From Corynebacterium aurimucosum ATCC 700975 (GTDB taxonomy: Bacteria; Actinomycetota; Actinomycetes; Mycobacteriales; Mycobacteriaceae): a DNA stretch of 64,000 nt. Position numbers and translations under genes: made by a program. Below are positions 1-8,136 of this stretch, piece by piece (positions within the stretch are counted from its first letter, which is position 1; every line of letters begins with the position of its first letter). The stretch is taken from positions 224,855 through 288,854 of the forward strand of contig NZ_VDTC01000003.1 in the NCBI RefSeq assembly GCF_007672725.1. Reading direction: 5' to 3'. The notes below the pieces were generated by a model. The model made no database searches. It was not told where the DNA came from and saw only the letters and a list, made by a program, of their open reading frames with translations.

Positions 1-1110
1 GCGCTACTGGCGCCGACGGAGGTGCTGGCGGCGCAGCATGGGGCGTCGATAAGCGCCAGCGTTCCGGATGGTGTCACCGTAACGGTCTTGACAGGGTCGA
101 TGAAGACGGCGGAGAAGCGCAAGGCGCTACTGGAGATTGTTTCTGGTGAGGCCGATATCGTCATCGGCACCCACGCAATCATCCAGGACAGCGTGGAGTT
201 TTTCGATCTTGGCCTAGTCATCGTGGATGAGCAACACCGCTTCGGCGTGGAGCAGCGCGATAGTCTGCGCACCAAGACGCGTGAGGGCATCAGCCCGCAC
301 GTGCTGGTGATGACAGCAACCCCCATTCCGCGCACCATTGCCATGACCGTCTTCGGTGACCTGGCAGTCTCGACGCTTAAGGAGCTTCCCGGTGGGCGCA
401 AACCCATCCTCTCGGCGGTGGTGCCTGAATGGAAACCGGAATGGGTGCGCCGCGCCATCGAGCGCATCCGCGAAGAGGTGAGCAAAGGCCACCAGGCTTA
501 TATCGTCTGTCCGCGAATTGAAGGCGAGGGTGGGGTGGAAACCATGTCTGTGCAATTGCGCAACCTGCCTTTTCGCGGGCTTCGAGTGGAGATGCTCCAC
601 GGCAAGATGCCCGATAAGGATGAGGTGATGGAGCGATTCGCCCGCGGGGAGATTGACGTCCTCGTGGCCACGACTGTCATCGAGGTCGGCGTCGATGTGC
701 CTAATGCCACCGTCATGCTCATCCGCGAATCGGAGAATTTTGGAGTCTCGCAGCTGCATCAGCTGCGCGGGCGCGTGGGCCGCGGCGGAAACGAATCCGT
801 GTGTTTGCTGCATACGCTGGCGGAACCAGACAGCAAGTCCTTTCGGCGCATCAAAGCCATCGCGGATACGCCGTCCGGCTTTGACCTTGCTGAATTGGAT
901 CTCACGCAACGCCACGAAGGCGACATCTTGGGAACCCTTCAATCCGGCACGAAGCGCACGCTCAAATTGCTCGACCTTGTTTATGACAGGGACATCATCG
1001 AGCGCACGCATGCCGATGCCGCCGCATTGGTTGAGCGCAATCCTGACCTGGCAGAGCAGTTGACGCACAACCTGAGCGCCGATGAGCAGGGCTTTTTAGA
1101 GAAGAACTAG
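1..1110 (+). CDS. recG: ATP-dependent DNA helicase RecG, C-terminal part (5' truncated by window)
   Basis: RecG is a superfamily 2 helicase that remodels stalled forks and branched recombination intermediates. Only about the last 369 residues lie in the window; the frame is open from base 1, so the wedge domain and Walker A motif are outside. Visible motifs are DEQH (Walker B/motif II) in IVDEQHRFGVEQR, motif III in VMTATPIPRT, and motifs V and VI in TTVIEVGVDVPNAT and QLRGRVGRGG. These are diagnostic of RecG/Mfd-type translocases, and the C-terminal tail matches RecG rather than Mfd. rsmD follows 42 bp downstream on the same strand, a common actinobacterial arrangement. A 284-codon antisense frame is a codon-bias mirror. 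Confidence 0.95.
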   Translation, partial: ALLAPTEVLAAQHGASISASVPDGVTVTVLTGSMKTAEKRKALLEIVSGEADIVIGTHAIIQDSVEFFDLGLVIVDEQHRFGVEQRDSLRTKTREGISPHVLVMTATPIPRTIAMTVFGDLAVSTLKELPGGRKPILSAVVPEWKPEWVRRAIERIREEVSKGHQAYIVCPRIEGEGGVETMSVQLRNLPFRGLRVEMLHGKMPDKDEVMERFARGEIDVLVATTVIEVGVDVPNATVMLIRESENFGVSQLHQLRGRVGRGGNESVCLLHTLAEPDSKSFRRIKAIADTPSGFDLAELDLTQRHEGDILGTLQSGTKRTLKLLDLVYDRDIIERTHADAAALVERNPDLAEQLTHNLSADEQGFLEKN

Positions 1111-1152
1111 GGGAGTCTCCGCGGCAGGGAGAGGGGAGATAGGGTAGTAGGC

Positions 1153-1755
1153 ATGACCAGAATCATCGCCGGGGAGGCCCGCGGGCGCACCATTAAGGTG
1201 CCCGAAGCCGGGACGAGGCCCACGTCCGACCGTGCCCGCGAGGGCCTTTTCTCATCACTGAACGTGCGTTGGGGTTTCATTGATTCCCGCGTGCTGGATC
1301 TGTTTGCGGGCTCCGGTGCGCTGGGGCTGGAAGCGGCCAGCCGCGGTGCCGAAGAAGTCGTCCTCGTGGAGAACAACGCCGCGGCCGTGAAGGTCATCCG
1401 CCATAACATTGAGGTGGTCAAGCACCCGCGCGTAGAGGTACGTGAAATGAATGCCTCCTCCTACCTAGCGACCGCACCGCGCGGCTACTTTGACATGGTG
1501 CTCGCGGATCCGCCGTATAGCTTCGATGACGTCGACGGACTGCTCGCTGCGATCGAGCCGGTGCTGGATGATGCCGCGATAGTCGTCATCGAGCGCCATG
1601 TAGATTCGCCCCAGACACAATGGCCGCAAGGTTTCGAGCCCACCGGTCAGAAGCTCAAGAAGCGAACCTTTGGTATCGCGCGTTTTGATATGGCGATTTA
1701 TCACCGTGACGTGGATACCTCGGACACCGATCACACCGACAACCAGGAGGATTAG
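1153..1755 (+). CDS. rsmD: 16S rRNA (guanine(966)-N(2))-methyltransferase RsmD
   Basis: RsmD uses SAM to methylate N2 of G966 in 16S rRNA on the assembled 30S subunit. The 200-residue product starts MTRIIAGEARGR. It has a SAM-binding glycine-rich loop (VLDLFAGSGALGLEAASRG, about residues 49-67) and the catalytic amino-methyltransferase motif ADPPYSF at about residue 117. Length is close to the family's usual 180-200. Its stop is 2 bp before coaD, and the rsmD-coaD pairing is very widespread, so the two are almost certainly cotranscribed. The C-terminal extension rich in D and T (DTSDTDHTDNQED) is not conserved in the family as far as I know. Confidence 0.95.
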   Translation: MTRIIAGEARGRTIKVPEAGTRPTSDRAREGLFSSLNVRWGFIDSRVLDLFAGSGALGLEAASRGAEEVVLVENNAAAVKVIRHNIEVVKHPRVEVREMNASSYLATAPRGYFDMVLADPPYSFDDVDGLLAAIEPVLDDAAIVVIERHVDSPQTQWPQGFEPTGQKLKKRTFGIARFDMAIYHRDVDTSDTDHTDNQED

Positions 1756-1757
1756 CC

Positions 1758-2234
1758 ATGCCGACCCACGCCGTATGCCCCGGCTCTTTCGATCCCATCA
1801 CGCTAGGGCACGTTGACGTGTTTAACCGTGCGAGCGAGCTCTTTGACAAGGTCACGGTGCTGGTGACGGGCAACCCAGACAAGCCTTCCGGGTTGTTCAG
1901 CGTGGAGGAGCGCGTGGATTTGATTCGCCGTACCGTCGCCCCGGAAATCGAGGTGGACTGGTGGGGCGGTCTGCTCGTGGACTACACCAGCGCGCATGGC
2001 ATAGACACGATTGTGAAGGGCCTTCGCTCCTCCTTGGACTATGAATACGAGCTGCCCATGGCGCAGATGAACCGGCGCCTTTCCGGTATCGATACAGTCT
2101 TCTTGCTGACGGATGAGAAGTATGGCTACATTTCCTCCTCGCTATGCAAGCAGGTGGCACACTACGGAGGCGACGTCACGGGTATGTTCCCGGAGCATGT
2201 GGCTGCTGCTGTCATGGAACGGTACCGAGGCTAA
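1758..2234 (+). CDS. coaD: Phosphopantetheine adenylyltransferase CoaD
   Basis: CoaD transfers AMP from ATP to 4'-phosphopantetheine, the penultimate step of coenzyme A synthesis. The 158-residue protein has the typical length. It carries the nucleotidyltransferase signature TLGH (residues 15-18) after CPGSFDP, and the ISSSLCKQVA motif near residue 117. The start ATG is preceded by a clear AGGAGG ribosome site inside the end of rsmD. Another CoA gene, coaBC, lies about 15 kb downstream in the same window. Confidence 0.97.
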   Translation: MPTHAVCPGSFDPITLGHVDVFNRASELFDKVTVLVTGNPDKPSGLFSVEERVDLIRRTVAPEIEVDWWGGLLVDYTSAHGIDTIVKGLRSSLDYEYELPMAQMNRRLSGIDTVFLLTDEKYGYISSSLCKQVAHYGGDVTGMFPEHVAAAVMERYRG

Positions 2235-2240
2235 GGGGAC

Positions 2241-2996
2241 ATGTCTGTACTGGCAATACCGCTCGTTGTTCTCTTCACAGTTCTAGCTGGCTCCTGCCTG
2301 CAACGAGTGTCCGGCATGGGCCTTGGCCTCATTGGTGGACCAATCCTGACCCTCTTCCTCGGCCCGGTGGAAGGCATCATGGTCATCAATGTTTTGGCCT
2401 GCCTTAACGCTGTTCTTACGACCTATTCGATGCGTGAGAACGTGGATTGGGGAAAGTGGCTGCGCATCGGCCCCTTCATGATCCTCGGCTCAATCCCGGC
2501 AGCCCTGCTCATCGCGCGTATTGATACCGCAGCATTGTTGGTACTCGTTGGCGCGGCCTTGTTGATCGCGTTGGGTGTGGTGGTCTTCGGGCGAAAGTTC
2601 GTCCCGGAGATGCGCGGTACAGGCCCAGCCATTTCCGCGGGCATCTTGGGCGGGTTCACCAACACGCTTGCGGGCGTGGCCGGTCCTGTCATCACGGTAT
2701 ATGCGCAGGCTGCGCGGTGGCCGAAGGAAGTCCTCGCGCCAACCTTGCAGCCCTGTTTCTTTATTGGTGGCTTGTCCTCGGTGCTAACGAAGACCTTCTT
2801 GAGTTCTGGTGGTTTCGAGGGATTGCACTGGCTGGTGTGGCCCTGTGGGGTAATTGGCATGTGCGTTGGCATCTTTTTAGGAAAGAAGATTGCCGGACGG
2901 GTCTCGCGCGATAAGGCGCACAAGCTCTCGCTTTCGCTCGCCGGCTTGGGTGCGTTGAGCGCACTACTGCGAGGCTTGTTCACCCTGGGCGCTTAG
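2241..2996 (+). CDS. TauE/SafE-family (DUF81) membrane permease
   Basis: This 251-residue, strongly hydrophobic protein has about eight predicted membrane helices. It shows the family layout of two repeated halves, with GMGLGLIGGPILTLFLGP in the first and GGFTNTLAGVAGPVITVYA in the second. TauE/SafE proteins export sulfite, sulfoacetate or other organic anions in some bacteria, but the substrate here cannot be read from the sequence. It starts 6 bp after coaD with an AAGGGG ribosome site and is probably on the same transcript. Family assignment is secure; the physiological role is open. Confidence 0.85.
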   Translation: MSVLAIPLVVLFTVLAGSCLQRVSGMGLGLIGGPILTLFLGPVEGIMVINVLACLNAVLTTYSMRENVDWGKWLRIGPFMILGSIPAALLIARIDTAALLVLVGAALLIALGVVVFGRKFVPEMRGTGPAISAGILGGFTNTLAGVAGPVITVYAQAARWPKEVLAPTLQPCFFIGGLSSVLTKTFLSSGGFEGLHWLVWPCGVIGMCVGIFLGKKIAGRVSRDKAHKLSLSLAGLGALSALLRGLFTLGA

Positions 2997-3021
2997 ACAG
3001 CGTCTGGGTAGGGTGGGACCC

Positions 3022-3876
3022 ATGGCGAAATTCAAGATTGAGGACGCACTGTCCCTGCGCGCTGGCAAGAATTTTCAAATTGATTCGGTCGATGCTTCGG
3101 CAACGCCCGGTTTTGACGGCGATAAGGAGGAGCTCGCCGCTCGCTTCTCCAAGTACGATGATGAGCTGTATGAACTCCAAGAGCGGCTTTTTGCCAATGG
3201 CCGCAGCTATGGTGAGGACGCCCCGGCGGTACTCATTGTCTTGCAGGGTATGGATACCTCGGGCAAGGGCGGGGCTATCCGCCACGTGTTGAGCACCTTT
3301 GACCCTCAGGGAACCACGACCGTGAGCTTTGGCAAGCCCACCGAGGAGGAACTAGAACACGACTTCTTGTGGCGCATCCGTAAACACGACCCACAGCCGG
3401 GGCAAATCGTGGCCTTTGATCGCTCACACTACGAGGATGTCCTCATCCAACGCGTACACGAGTGGGTCGACGAAGAGGAAGTGGATCGACGCATCGAAGC
3501 CATCCGGGAGTATGAGCTGGATCTGACGGCGAAGGGCATCAAGATCATCAAGGTCTTCTTGCACCTGTCCAAGGACGCGCAGAAGAAGAACCTACTGGAG
3601 CGCACGGAACGGGAGGACAAGTTCTGGAAACATGACCCTTCCGATGTGGAAGAGCGGGCCTATTGGGATGACTACATGGCGGCCTATCAGGATGCCATTC
3701 GGCGCACAGATGAAAACTACGCACCCTGGTACGTCATCCCCACCGATAATAAAAAGTATGCCCGGATGGCGCTGAAGTTCCTCATTGTGGATCTCCTACG
3801 CCACCTGGACCTCGAATGGCCAGCGCCCGACTTTAATCCGGAAGTAGAGCGCCAGCGCATTAAGGACGCCGACTAA
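3022..3876 (+). CDS. Polyphosphate kinase 2 (PPK2) family nucleotide phosphotransferase
   Basis: PPK2 enzymes transfer phosphate between polyphosphate and nucleotides. The protein (284 residues from this ATG; a GTG 9 bp upstream is the alternative) has the Walker A motif GMDTSGKGG and the Walker B-like FDRSHYEDVLIQRV. The PPK2 lid region contains basic residues (FLHLSKDAQKKNLLERTERE), and the tail has the ENYAPWYVIPTDNKKYAR motif. Preference for AMP, ADP or GDP cannot be set from sequence alone; short single-domain proteins of this length are class I or III. Its stop lies 3 bp from the stop of the converging YbjN gene cluster, with no room for a terminator between them. Confidence 0.9.
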   Translation: MAKFKIEDALSLRAGKNFQIDSVDASATPGFDGDKEELAARFSKYDDELYELQERLFANGRSYGEDAPAVLIVLQGMDTSGKGGAIRHVLSTFDPQGTTTVSFGKPTEEELEHDFLWRIRKHDPQPGQIVAFDRSHYEDVLIQRVHEWVDEEEVDRRIEAIREYELDLTAKGIKIIKVFLHLSKDAQKKNLLERTEREDKFWKHDPSDVEERAYWDDYMAAYQDAIRRTDENYAPWYVIPTDNKKYARMALKFLIVDLLRHLDLEWPAPDFNPEVERQRIKDAD

Positions 3877-3879
3877 GAA

Positions 3880-4410
3880 CTAGTCGCTTTCTGCGTCATC
3901 GACGTCGCGGGCAAGTTCACGGGCCGCGGCGTTGAAGGTATCGAGAACAGAGAGCAGCGCTTCTTGGGCATTGATGACGCCCACGTTAAGCGCGTGGAAG
4001 AGCTGGTCGTCGTTCAGCCCAGCAGTGGTGACGAAGCATGCGTCGCCACGCAGCTCCACCTCATCCTCGAGCAGCCCGACGAGCGCGCGCCCATCGAATG
4101 CGCCTGCATTGAACTCATTGCACAGGACGTGGAAGATGGGGAGCATGTCGGCGTTGAGCTGCGAGGACAGCACGCACTCGATGCGCACGAGGCCCTCTTC
4201 CACGGTGATGACCCAGTCCAGATCGTTGAGGCGGGCAACAGCGGCAGTCGCATCCTCCGGGTGCGCGGTGGCCGCCATGTCCAGTTCGGTGCTGTTCAGC
4301 GCGGTGAGCACGCGATCCCGGCTCACGGCGGGCAGTGCTGAGCCGGACAGGACATCGAAAGGATCAGAACCTACGGATGCATTCTGGTTCGTTGTCGAGT
4401 TTTGGCTCAT
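3880..4410 (-). CDS. YbjN-domain protein, copy 4 (type A)
   Basis: This 176-residue soluble acidic protein has no signal peptide and is the last gene of a four-gene minus-strand cluster. YbjN-fold proteins resemble type III secretion chaperones and bind partner proteins, but their function in corynebacteria is not established. It resembles the second gene of the cluster: LP-V--DR near the N terminus, then DATA and LN-L, and near the C terminus G---DQL--AL---VINAQ. It overlaps the previous gene by 4 bp (ATGA), so translation is probably coupled. Family assignment rests on pattern and context, not a database search. Confidence 0.75.
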   Translation of the reverse strand: MSQNSTTNQNASVGSDPFDVLSGSALPAVSRDRVLTALNSTELDMAATAHPEDATAAVARLNDLDWVITVEEGLVRIECVLSSQLNADMLPIFHVLCNEFNAGAFDGRALVGLLEDEVELRGDACFVTTAGLNDDQLFHALNVGVINAQEALLSVLDTFNAAARELARDVDDAESD

Positions 4411-4925
4411 GCTTGCTCCTCCTTATCCCAGGTGACAGCCTGCGGGAAGCGCTGCGCCACGATATCGAAGATTTCCGCGAAGCTGGACAGCGAACTCAAC
4501 AAGAAGTGGCCCAGCTGGGCCAAGGAGAGGCCCTCGCCCACAGCCATGGCGCGGTTAGCAGCTAGGTGGATTTCCGCGTTTCCCTTTGCATCCTCTTCCA
4601 CGAGGTAACTCAACGTCGGTGCAACGCTAGCCCAGTTCAGCTCCGCCACGGCGGCGGCCACGTCTTGCTCCAAGTGCGCGGGAAGCGTGCCTTCCCAGGA
4701 AGCGAAGGCGCTCAACACGTCGCCCTCGGCGTCGAGGTCACAGTGCACAGCGATATGGGGGACACCGGTCTGCAGCACGCGCCGCGCGGCCGGGGAGTTG
4801 TCAGCAGCCGCGTCCTCGGCGGCTTCTGGTGCTGCCTCGATGAGGGCATAGTCGGCGTCGATAAGCTCGCACAACTGCGCCAGCCGGTCGATGGTGACCG
4901 GCTCTACCACGTGGAGATCGGTCAC
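4407..4925 (-). CDS. YbjN-domain protein, copy 3 (type B)
   Basis: A 172-residue acidic soluble protein with a GTG start, overlapping both neighbours by 4 bp. It resembles the first gene of the cluster. Both have an N-terminal T-(D/E)R(L/I)A segment, a central W-G--P (SWEGTLPA here, VWRGSVPA in copy 1), an N-W/N-WN strand and the same C terminus, QLG-F--S-L followed by (F/Y)PQ-VTW. A 12-residue insertion rich in Ala and Glu sits near residue 35. Role is unknown; YbjN-like proteins are thought to act as small chaperones or regulators. Confidence 0.75.
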   Translation of the reverse strand: MTDLHVVEPVTIDRLAQLCELIDADYALIEAAPEAAEDAAADNSPAARRVLQTGVPHIAVHCDLDAEGDVLSAFASWEGTLPAHLEQDVAAAVAELNWASVAPTLSYLVEEDAKGNAEIHLAANRAMAVGEGLSLAQLGHFLLSSLSSFAEIFDIVAQRFPQAVTWDKEEQA

Positions 4926-5443
4926 TGCTGTTCACCCTGGGCGGCCTCGGATCCTTCTCCCGCTTGCGCGGCGGATTCCGAACCGAGCTTGGCCATCTCT
5001 TCGGCGGCGGCGACCATGGCGTTCTGGGCGTTGATGACGCCGTCCACGGAGGCGCGCAGTGCGGCTGCGAGTTGTTCGTCGGTCATCCCGGCCGCGCATG
5101 GAAGGTCGGCTTCAGTGCGAACGAGGAGCATGCCGTCGAAGTCCGCGATCACCGCGCGGGCACCCATGGCCACGGAGTTGATCTGGTTGGCCGCCAGGAA
5201 AAGGCCTGCATCAGCTTCGGCGTAGTTGACGTCCGTCGGCACATCACAGCGCACGATGGCAACGCTCTCCAACACGGCGAACATGCAGGGCAGGCCGTTG
5301 AGGTTTGCAGTGGCGGCATCGTCGCGGCCGGTGACTGGCTCGAGTTCGATGTCGAAGGTCTTCATCGCCTCGATGATGCGGTCGAGGGTGACCTCCGGCA
5401 GTGCGTGCGGGTCTTCGGCGGCGGTGGTTGTCGGATTAGTCAT
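4922..5443 (-). CDS. YbjN-domain protein, copy 2 (type A)
   Basis: This 173-residue protein starts with ATG and overlaps the upstream cluster gene by 8 bp and the downstream gene by 4 bp. It shares LPEVTLDR, DDATANLNGL and the C-terminal MTDEQLAAAL...GVINAQ pattern with copy 4. The last 25 residues are low-complexity Ala, Glu, Gly and Gln. No membrane segment or signal peptide is visible. Partner and function are unknown. The tight overlaps argue that all four proteins are needed together or in fixed ratio. Confidence 0.75.
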   Translation of the reverse strand: MTNPTTTAAEDPHALPEVTLDRIIEAMKTFDIELEPVTGRDDAATANLNGLPCMFAVLESVAIVRCDVPTDVNYAEADAGLFLAANQINSVAMGARAVIADFDGMLLVRTEADLPCAAGMTDEQLAAALRASVDGVINAQNAMVAAAEEMAKLGSESAAQAGEGSEAAQGEQQ

Positions 5444-5951
5444 GGTTGTGCTCCTTCCAGGTCACGAGCTGCGGGTACTGCTGTTCAATCCACTCGAAGG
5501 ACTGCAACACGGCATCCAAGGTAGACATGACGAACGCGCCAAGCTGGTTGCGGGAGGCACCATGTGTCACGTCGAGATCACGCGCACCAGACACCGCCAA
5601 GGCGTTATCGGGTGCCTCGAAGAAGCGGAAAGTCGGGGTGAAATGGTCCTGGTTCCACGCGTTGATGTGCATGAGGAGCGCAGGTCCCTCGGAGGCGGGG
5701 ACCGAGCCGCGCCACACGGAATCGACGATGAGGGAGGAGCCAAGGAGCTGAAAGGCAATGGCGGCGTTGGAGAAACCGGTGCGCAGAAGGTTGACCGTCT
5801 GGCCGTCCTGGGTCTTTTGCTCTTCGATGCGGTACTCCAAGTTCTCTGACTCAAAGATCTCCGCGATGCGCTCGAGGGTGACCTCCTCGATGGGGGTGTC
5901 GGGCTGCAGCTGGCGCTGCTGCGCGTCGTCGTTATTAGTGGTGTCCGTCAA
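5436..5951 (-). CDS. YbjN-domain protein, copy 1 (type B), first gene of the cluster
   Basis: This 171-residue protein uses a TTG start (MTDTTNNDD), and no better ATG lies nearby. The core begins at VTLERIAEIFESENLEYRIEE and ends with QLGAFVMSTLDAVLQSFEW and YPQLVTWKE, the same ending as copy 3. It leads a four-gene minus-strand cluster whose members overlap by 4-8 bp. The 35 bp between it and the end of the epimerase gene leave little space for a promoter, so the five genes may share a transcript. Function is unknown. Confidence 0.75.
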   Translation of the reverse strand: MTDTTNNDDAQQRQLQPDTPIEEVTLERIAEIFESENLEYRIEEQKTQDGQTVNLLRTGFSNAAIAFQLLGSSLIVDSVWRGSVPASEGPALLMHINAWNQDHFTPTFRFFEAPDNALAVSGARDLDVTHGASRNQLGAFVMSTLDAVLQSFEWIEQQYPQLVTWKEHNHD

Positions 5952-5986
5952 TTCTTCTACTCACTTTGCTACTTGCTACATATTTC

Positions 5987-7384
5987 TTAATCTTTTCCGG
6001 CCCCGACACTACCGGAGCCGTCCGCCTCGGGTGCGCAGGTGGGGGCATCGACGAGCTGTTCGCCGCCGAGTTCGTGGGCAAGTGCTGGTTTTAACTCTGG
6101 GTAGCGGAAGACGTGGCCCAGATTCTCCAGCCGGCTGGGCACCACCTTTTGGTTAGCCAGTGCGAGCTCGCGTGCGCCTTCCTTACCCAGCAGCAGGGCG
6201 GGCCCGACGCTGGGAATGGGGATGAAGGTGGGGCGGTGGAGCAGGGCGCCGAGGGCGTCGACGTAGTCTCGGTTGAGCACCGGCTGCGGGGAGACCCCGT
6301 TGATCGCGCCCTGCCACTCTGAGTCGAGTGCGGCGCGGACAAACATGTCTGAAAGATCGTCCTGTGCAACCCAGCTATTCCACATGGTGCCCTTGCCGAA
6401 CGCGCCGCCGAGTCCAGTAGAAAACAATGCACGTAGCAGCGGGAGGATACCCGCGTTGGCTGATTGCACTATGCCGGTGCGCAGGTTCACCACGCGCTTT
6501 CCCGCCTCGCGCGCCGGCGCGCAGGCCTCCTCCCACGCCCCCACGACGTCGGCGAGGAAACCATCCCCACGCTCCGATTCTTCGGTGAGATCCTCGTCGC
6601 CCCGGTCCGGACCGTAGATGCCGATGGCGGAGGCGCAGACCATCGCTGACACGGACGGTGTCTGGGCTACAAGCTGGGCCAACAGGTGAGTGGGGCCCAC
6701 GCGCGAATCCCGGATCGCCTCCTTGTGAGCGGTGTTAAAACGACCGAAGATTGGCTCCCCGGCTAGGTGGATGAGAACATCGATTCCCTCCAATAAATCC
6801 TTGGCGGGAATGTTTGGGCGCCACAAGCGTTCGCCGGCGCCCGGGGAGGAGCGCACTAAAGGAACGACGGTATGGCCCAAGGTGCCAAGTTGGGCGGCCA
6901 CAGCAGCGCCAACCGTCCCGTGCGTTCCCGTAATCGCTACTGTGCGGGGCTCGACGTTGAGCTCACCGAGCCGTTGGGCAAAGCGAAAGTCTTCGATGAG
7001 CTGTTGCTGACGGTAGGCAAAGACCGACCCCACCGCACCCGTGGGAATGCGTGTGTCCACCTTGTCGGTGATGAGTGTGCCTTCCGGGTGATCCTCAAAG
7101 AGGTGCTCATGGCGCCAGTTCGCCAGCGAACGGAAGGGAGCGTTGATGCACACATCCGCAAAGGAACGCCGCGGCTGGTACCTACTCAAATCATGCCGGG
7201 CAACCCATTTCAGGCCGCCAGGCAAGCTCAAGATCGATGTTCCGTCTGCCAGTGACTCGGCCTGCTGCAGGGGAGACATGAATCCAAATGGCGCGGTGAG
7301 GCGGGCGAGCGCCCCGGGGCGGGTGTGCCATTGCCATACCTCTTCGCGCGGGGCTGGAACAACGTGCTGGGTAGTAAAACTCAC
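5987..7384 (-). CDS. SRPBCC-TIGR01777 fusion: NAD(P)-binding epimerase-like protein
   Basis: A 465-residue two-domain protein with a GTG start. Residues 1-145 look like a START/SRPBCC ligand-binding domain (FTTQHVVPAPREEVWQW, then ENLFEDHPEGT-type strands). From about residue 150 an extended-SDR Rossmann fold begins with GTHGTVGAAVAAQLG and continues with HLAGEPIFGRF and ASAIGIYGPDRGDE, typical of TIGR01777/SDR39U1 proteins. These are often annotated as SulA-like cell-division inhibitors, but that label has little support and the substrate is unknown. The gene is divergent from pyrR across 161 bp. The fusion is seen in other actinobacteria. Confidence 0.85.
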   Translation of the reverse strand: MSFTTQHVVPAPREEVWQWHTRPGALARLTAPFGFMSPLQQAESLADGTSILSLPGGLKWVARHDLSRYQPRRSFADVCINAPFRSLANWRHEHLFEDHPEGTLITDKVDTRIPTGAVGSVFAYRQQQLIEDFRFAQRLGELNVEPRTVAITGTHGTVGAAVAAQLGTLGHTVVPLVRSSPGAGERLWRPNIPAKDLLEGIDVLIHLAGEPIFGRFNTAHKEAIRDSRVGPTHLLAQLVAQTPSVSAMVCASAIGIYGPDRGDEDLTEESERGDGFLADVVGAWEEACAPAREAGKRVVNLRTGIVQSANAGILPLLRALFSTGLGGAFGKGTMWNSWVAQDDLSDMFVRAALDSEWQGAINGVSPQPVLNRDYVDALGALLHRPTFIPIPSVGPALLLGKEGARELALANQKVVPSRLENLGHVFRYPELKPALAHELGGEQLVDAPTCAPEADGSGSVGAGKD

Positions 7385-7507
7385 TGTCTATGGACCTGCC
7401 TCAGAAAATTCGGGGGTGCGAGGGCGTATACAGCACGGATGAAGAGTGCTATGGTTGGTGCTGGCTTTCAAGCATAGACAAGTCCTATTAACCATTGTCC
7501 GACATCC

Positions 7508-7540
7508 TTTAAAGACCGCACCGTGAGGCGGGGAAGGAGG
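7508..7540 (+). promoter_or_regulatory. PyrR-binding RNA loop overlapping the pyrR ribosome binding site
   Basis: The leader just before pyrR reads TTTAAAGA, then CCG, the loop CACCGTGAGG, then CGG, and runs directly into GGAAGGAGG and ATG at 7546. This matches the layout of Bacillus PyrR binding loops (CAG-UCCAGAGAGG-CUG followed by A-AAGG), with the conserved GAGG and AAGG preserved. Because the stem abuts the Shine-Dalgarno, PyrR bound with UMP would hide it. That is the translational repression mode described for mycobacteria rather than the Bacillus attenuation mode. Inferred from sequence similarity; no terminator hairpin is present in the leader. Confidence 0.7.
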
Positions 7541-7545
7541 TCACG

Positions 7546-8136
7546 ATGAGTGAAACCGGCACCCACGCGGAGTCCAACGAGCTGCTGAGCTCGAAAGACG
7601 TCGCGCGTACTGTCGCACGCATCGCGCACCAGATCATTGAGAAAACGGCGCTTGATTCGAGTGAATCTCCTCGGGTCCTGCTCTTAGGCATTCCCTCTGG
7701 TGGCGTGCCTTTAGCGCAGCGCCTTGCCGAAAAGATTGAGGAATTCTCCGGGGTGGAGGTTCCCTGGGGCTCCCTTGACATCACGTTGTACCGCGACGAT
7801 CTATATGCTCGCCCGCACCGGGCGTTGCAGCCCACCACAGTCCCAGCCGGTGGTATCAACGGCGCCACGGTCATCCTTGTTGATGATGTGCTGTACTCCG
7901 GCCGCACCATCCGCGCCGCGCTGGACGCCCTGGCAGATATCGGGCGCCCCGACATCATCCAACTTGCCGTCCTCGTGGACCGCGGACACCGCCAGGTGCC
8001 CATCCGTGCTGATTACGTGGGGAAGAATATCCCCACTGCGCGCGACGAGGACGTCACCGTCTACAACGCCGACATCGACGGCCGGGATGCCGTCGTTCTT
8101 ACCCGCTTCACTGCACAGCCCGGCAAGGAGGCATAA
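7546..8136 (+). CDS. pyrR: Bifunctional pyr operon regulator / uracil phosphoribosyltransferase PyrR
   Basis: PyrR senses UMP and represses the pyr operon by binding its mRNA; it also has weak uracil phosphoribosyltransferase activity. The 196-residue protein has the PRPP-binding motif [13 protein letters not shown] (residues 109-121) and the [10 protein letters not shown] loop near residue 48. The N-terminal 15 residues extend slightly beyond Bacillus PyrR. A strong GGAAGGAGG site 5 bp upstream fixes the start. pyrB begins directly after the stop. It heads a six-gene pyrimidine operon. Confidence 0.97.
   Translation: MSETGTHAESNELLSSKDVARTVARIAHQIIEKTALDSSESPRVLLLGIPSGGVPLAQRLAEKIEEFSGVEVPWGSLDITLYRDDLYARPHRALQPTTVPAGGINGATVILVDDVLYSGRTIRAALDALADIGRPDIIQLAVLVDRGHRQVPIRADYVGKNIPTARDEDVTVYNADIDGRDAVVLTRFTAQPGKEA

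Noticed and set aside
214..1068. 284-codon frame antisense to recG
   Set aside because: Mirror frame; the plus-strand translation has all RecG helicase motifs.
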